A stretch of 6,011 nt of DNA, taken from Candidatus Omnitrophica bacterium UBA5776 (GTDB lineage: Bacteria > Omnitrophota > Gorgyraeia > Gygaellales > Profunditerraquicolaceae). Below, one piece after another: positions 5,413 through 6,011 of the stretch; position 1 is the stretch's first letter, and the number at the start of each line of letters is the position of its first letter. The notes below the pieces were generated by a model. The model was not told the origin of the DNA. It saw nothing but the letters and a program-made list of their open reading frames with translations, and searched no databases. The stretch lies in the NCBI GenBank assembly GCA_002418595.1, contig DIEK01000068.1, forward strand, positions 1 through 6,011, in the 5' to 3' direction. Made by a program: the position numbers and the translations under genes.

Positions 5413-6011
5413 TTGACCCATTCCCCCCGGAAGATTATTGTCCCCTCCGCGGCGGAACGCTCCATCCGCAATTCCCCGGGTTTCCAGGAAAGGAACACCG
5501 GGTTACGAGCGACTGCGGGCATGAATTCTTTCAGCGAATCCCACCCCTCCTGGCGTCCCTGAATGACGAGCCTTTCCCCTCTTTCATAAACGAGACCGTT
5601 GAGCACTATGCCGTTATTCCCTGCGGCCTCGCGTATGCCCGATAACCGCCCGAAAAGGGTTTCTTCCTGCGACAAATCCCGTTCCCGCAAACGGAACATC
5701 CTGTTCCCGGCTCTTAAGATGGGAAGAACGGCCTTCTCCATCCTACCCAGCGGGCCGGCGAGAACGCGCGCTTTTCTCCTCTCCGCGCCGGCCAGAGAGC
5801 CTAAATACGCAGAAAGAGCCGAAGTCAGAAGCGCGATTGCGGCGATGAAACAGGCGGCGCGGCGCTTCAAGATGCCTTCCGATCTCCGGGCTTTTATTTC
5901 AGGCAGGGAAAAATCTCCGCCGTGGTCACGGCGTTCCCGTTCCGCATTAAGGCTCAAGCCTATAAGCGGGACGTAAAGAATCCCGTTCCCATTCCTTTCT
6001 CCCGCGCCGCC
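5409..6011 (-). CDS. PilN/GspL-like membrane protein, C-terminal part; probably a PilM-PilN fusion
   Basis: The frame is open for 200 codons to the window edge, so the 5' end is missing. Visible residues 1-20 (ending ILYVPLIGLSLN, 11-22) resemble the last strand/helix of the actin-like PilM/GspL cytoplasmic domain (typically '..VAxGLALR'). DFSLPEIKARR (33-43) resembles the INLLP-type segment at the start of PilN. A transmembrane helix follows at about 52-74, then a charged helical, coiled-coil-like stretch (77-125) and a small periplasmic alpha/beta domain (128-200) typical of PilN/GspL. A TTG at 5957 could start a 182-residue PilN-like protein, but no Shine-Dalgarno precedes it, and no in-frame ATG or GTG with a ribosome site is visible nearby. 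Its TGA overlaps the ATG of the PilO-like gene, so translation is probably coupled. It would recruit the assembly ATPase side and pair with the PilO-like protein. Fusion is inference; the PilN-like part is well supported by topology and gene order. Confidence 0.78.
   Translation of the reverse strand, partial: GGAGERNGNGILYVPLIGLSLNAERERRDHGGDFSLPEIKARRSEGILKRRAACFIAAIALLTSALSAYLGSLAGAERRKARVLAGPLGRMEKAVLPILRAGNRMFRLRERDLSQEETLFGRLSGIREAAGNNGIVLNGLVYERGERLVIQGRQEGWDSLKEFMPAVARNPVFLSWKPGELRMERSAAEGTIIFRGEWVK
5422..5428 (-). promoter_or_regulatory. G-rich ribosome binding site choosing the PilO-like start
   Basis: GGGGGGA on the minus strand ends 9 bases before the ATG at 5412-5410 but directly touches the alternative ATG at 5421-5419. 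Spacing therefore favours the inner start, which also gives the usual 4-base ATGA stop/start overlap with the preceding gene. Confidence 0.55.

Overview
All genes in this window lie on the minus strand, and there is no gene-free stretch longer than about 120 bases outside the 2921-3038 and 2489-2605 gaps described below. Composition is moderately GC-rich. The gene style (secretin/pilus inner-membrane genes in overlapping order, short-form acetate enzymes, GGGGACAC-type repeats) resembles uncultured Gram-negative lineages such as Omnitrophota or related PVC/Elusimicrobia-like bacteria. This is inference from gene style only; no marker gene for taxonomy is present. The secretin shows that the cell has an outer membrane.

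Right part (3039-6011, read from right to left): a tightly packed block of three trans-envelope genes. First comes the C-terminal part of a PilN/GspL-like membrane protein, whose reading frame stays open to the window edge and looks like a PilM-PilN fusion. Next is a PilO/GspM-like protein carrying an extra C-terminal PilP/GspC-HR-like domain. Last is a signal-peptide-bearing PilQ/GspD-family secretin. The genes overlap by 4 and 17 bases. Together they could form a compact inner-membrane-to-secretin alignment complex of a type IV pilus or type II secretion-like machine, with functions normally spread over about five genes (PilM, N, O, P, Q) packed into three.

Middle (2489-3042): a sigma70-like promoter overlaps the secretin stop codon. 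It is followed by an 87-base or so leader and a small thioredoxin that starts at a GTG behind a strong Shine-Dalgarno site. Downstream of thioredoxin is a dense repeat cluster (about 2489-2600) made of tandem 11-mers, a perfect 14-bp palindrome and tandem 22-mers, all built from the GGGGACAC/GTGTCCCC and GAATTC words.

Left part (1-2512): an acetate/ATP module in translationally coupled order. It comprises a P-loop BioD-like + DRTGG protein (equivalent to the N-terminal regulatory half of long Pta), a stand-alone catalytic phosphotransacetylase, and the first 157 residues of acetate kinase. Pta converts acetyl-CoA and phosphate to acetyl phosphate, and AckA turns this into acetate and ATP. This indicates fermentative substrate-level phosphorylation, or acetate activation in reverse. 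Both catalytic enzymes are shorter than the archetypes near their N-termini but keep all recognisable catalytic residues. The first codons and ribosome-binding region of the P-loop gene are made of the repeat cluster.
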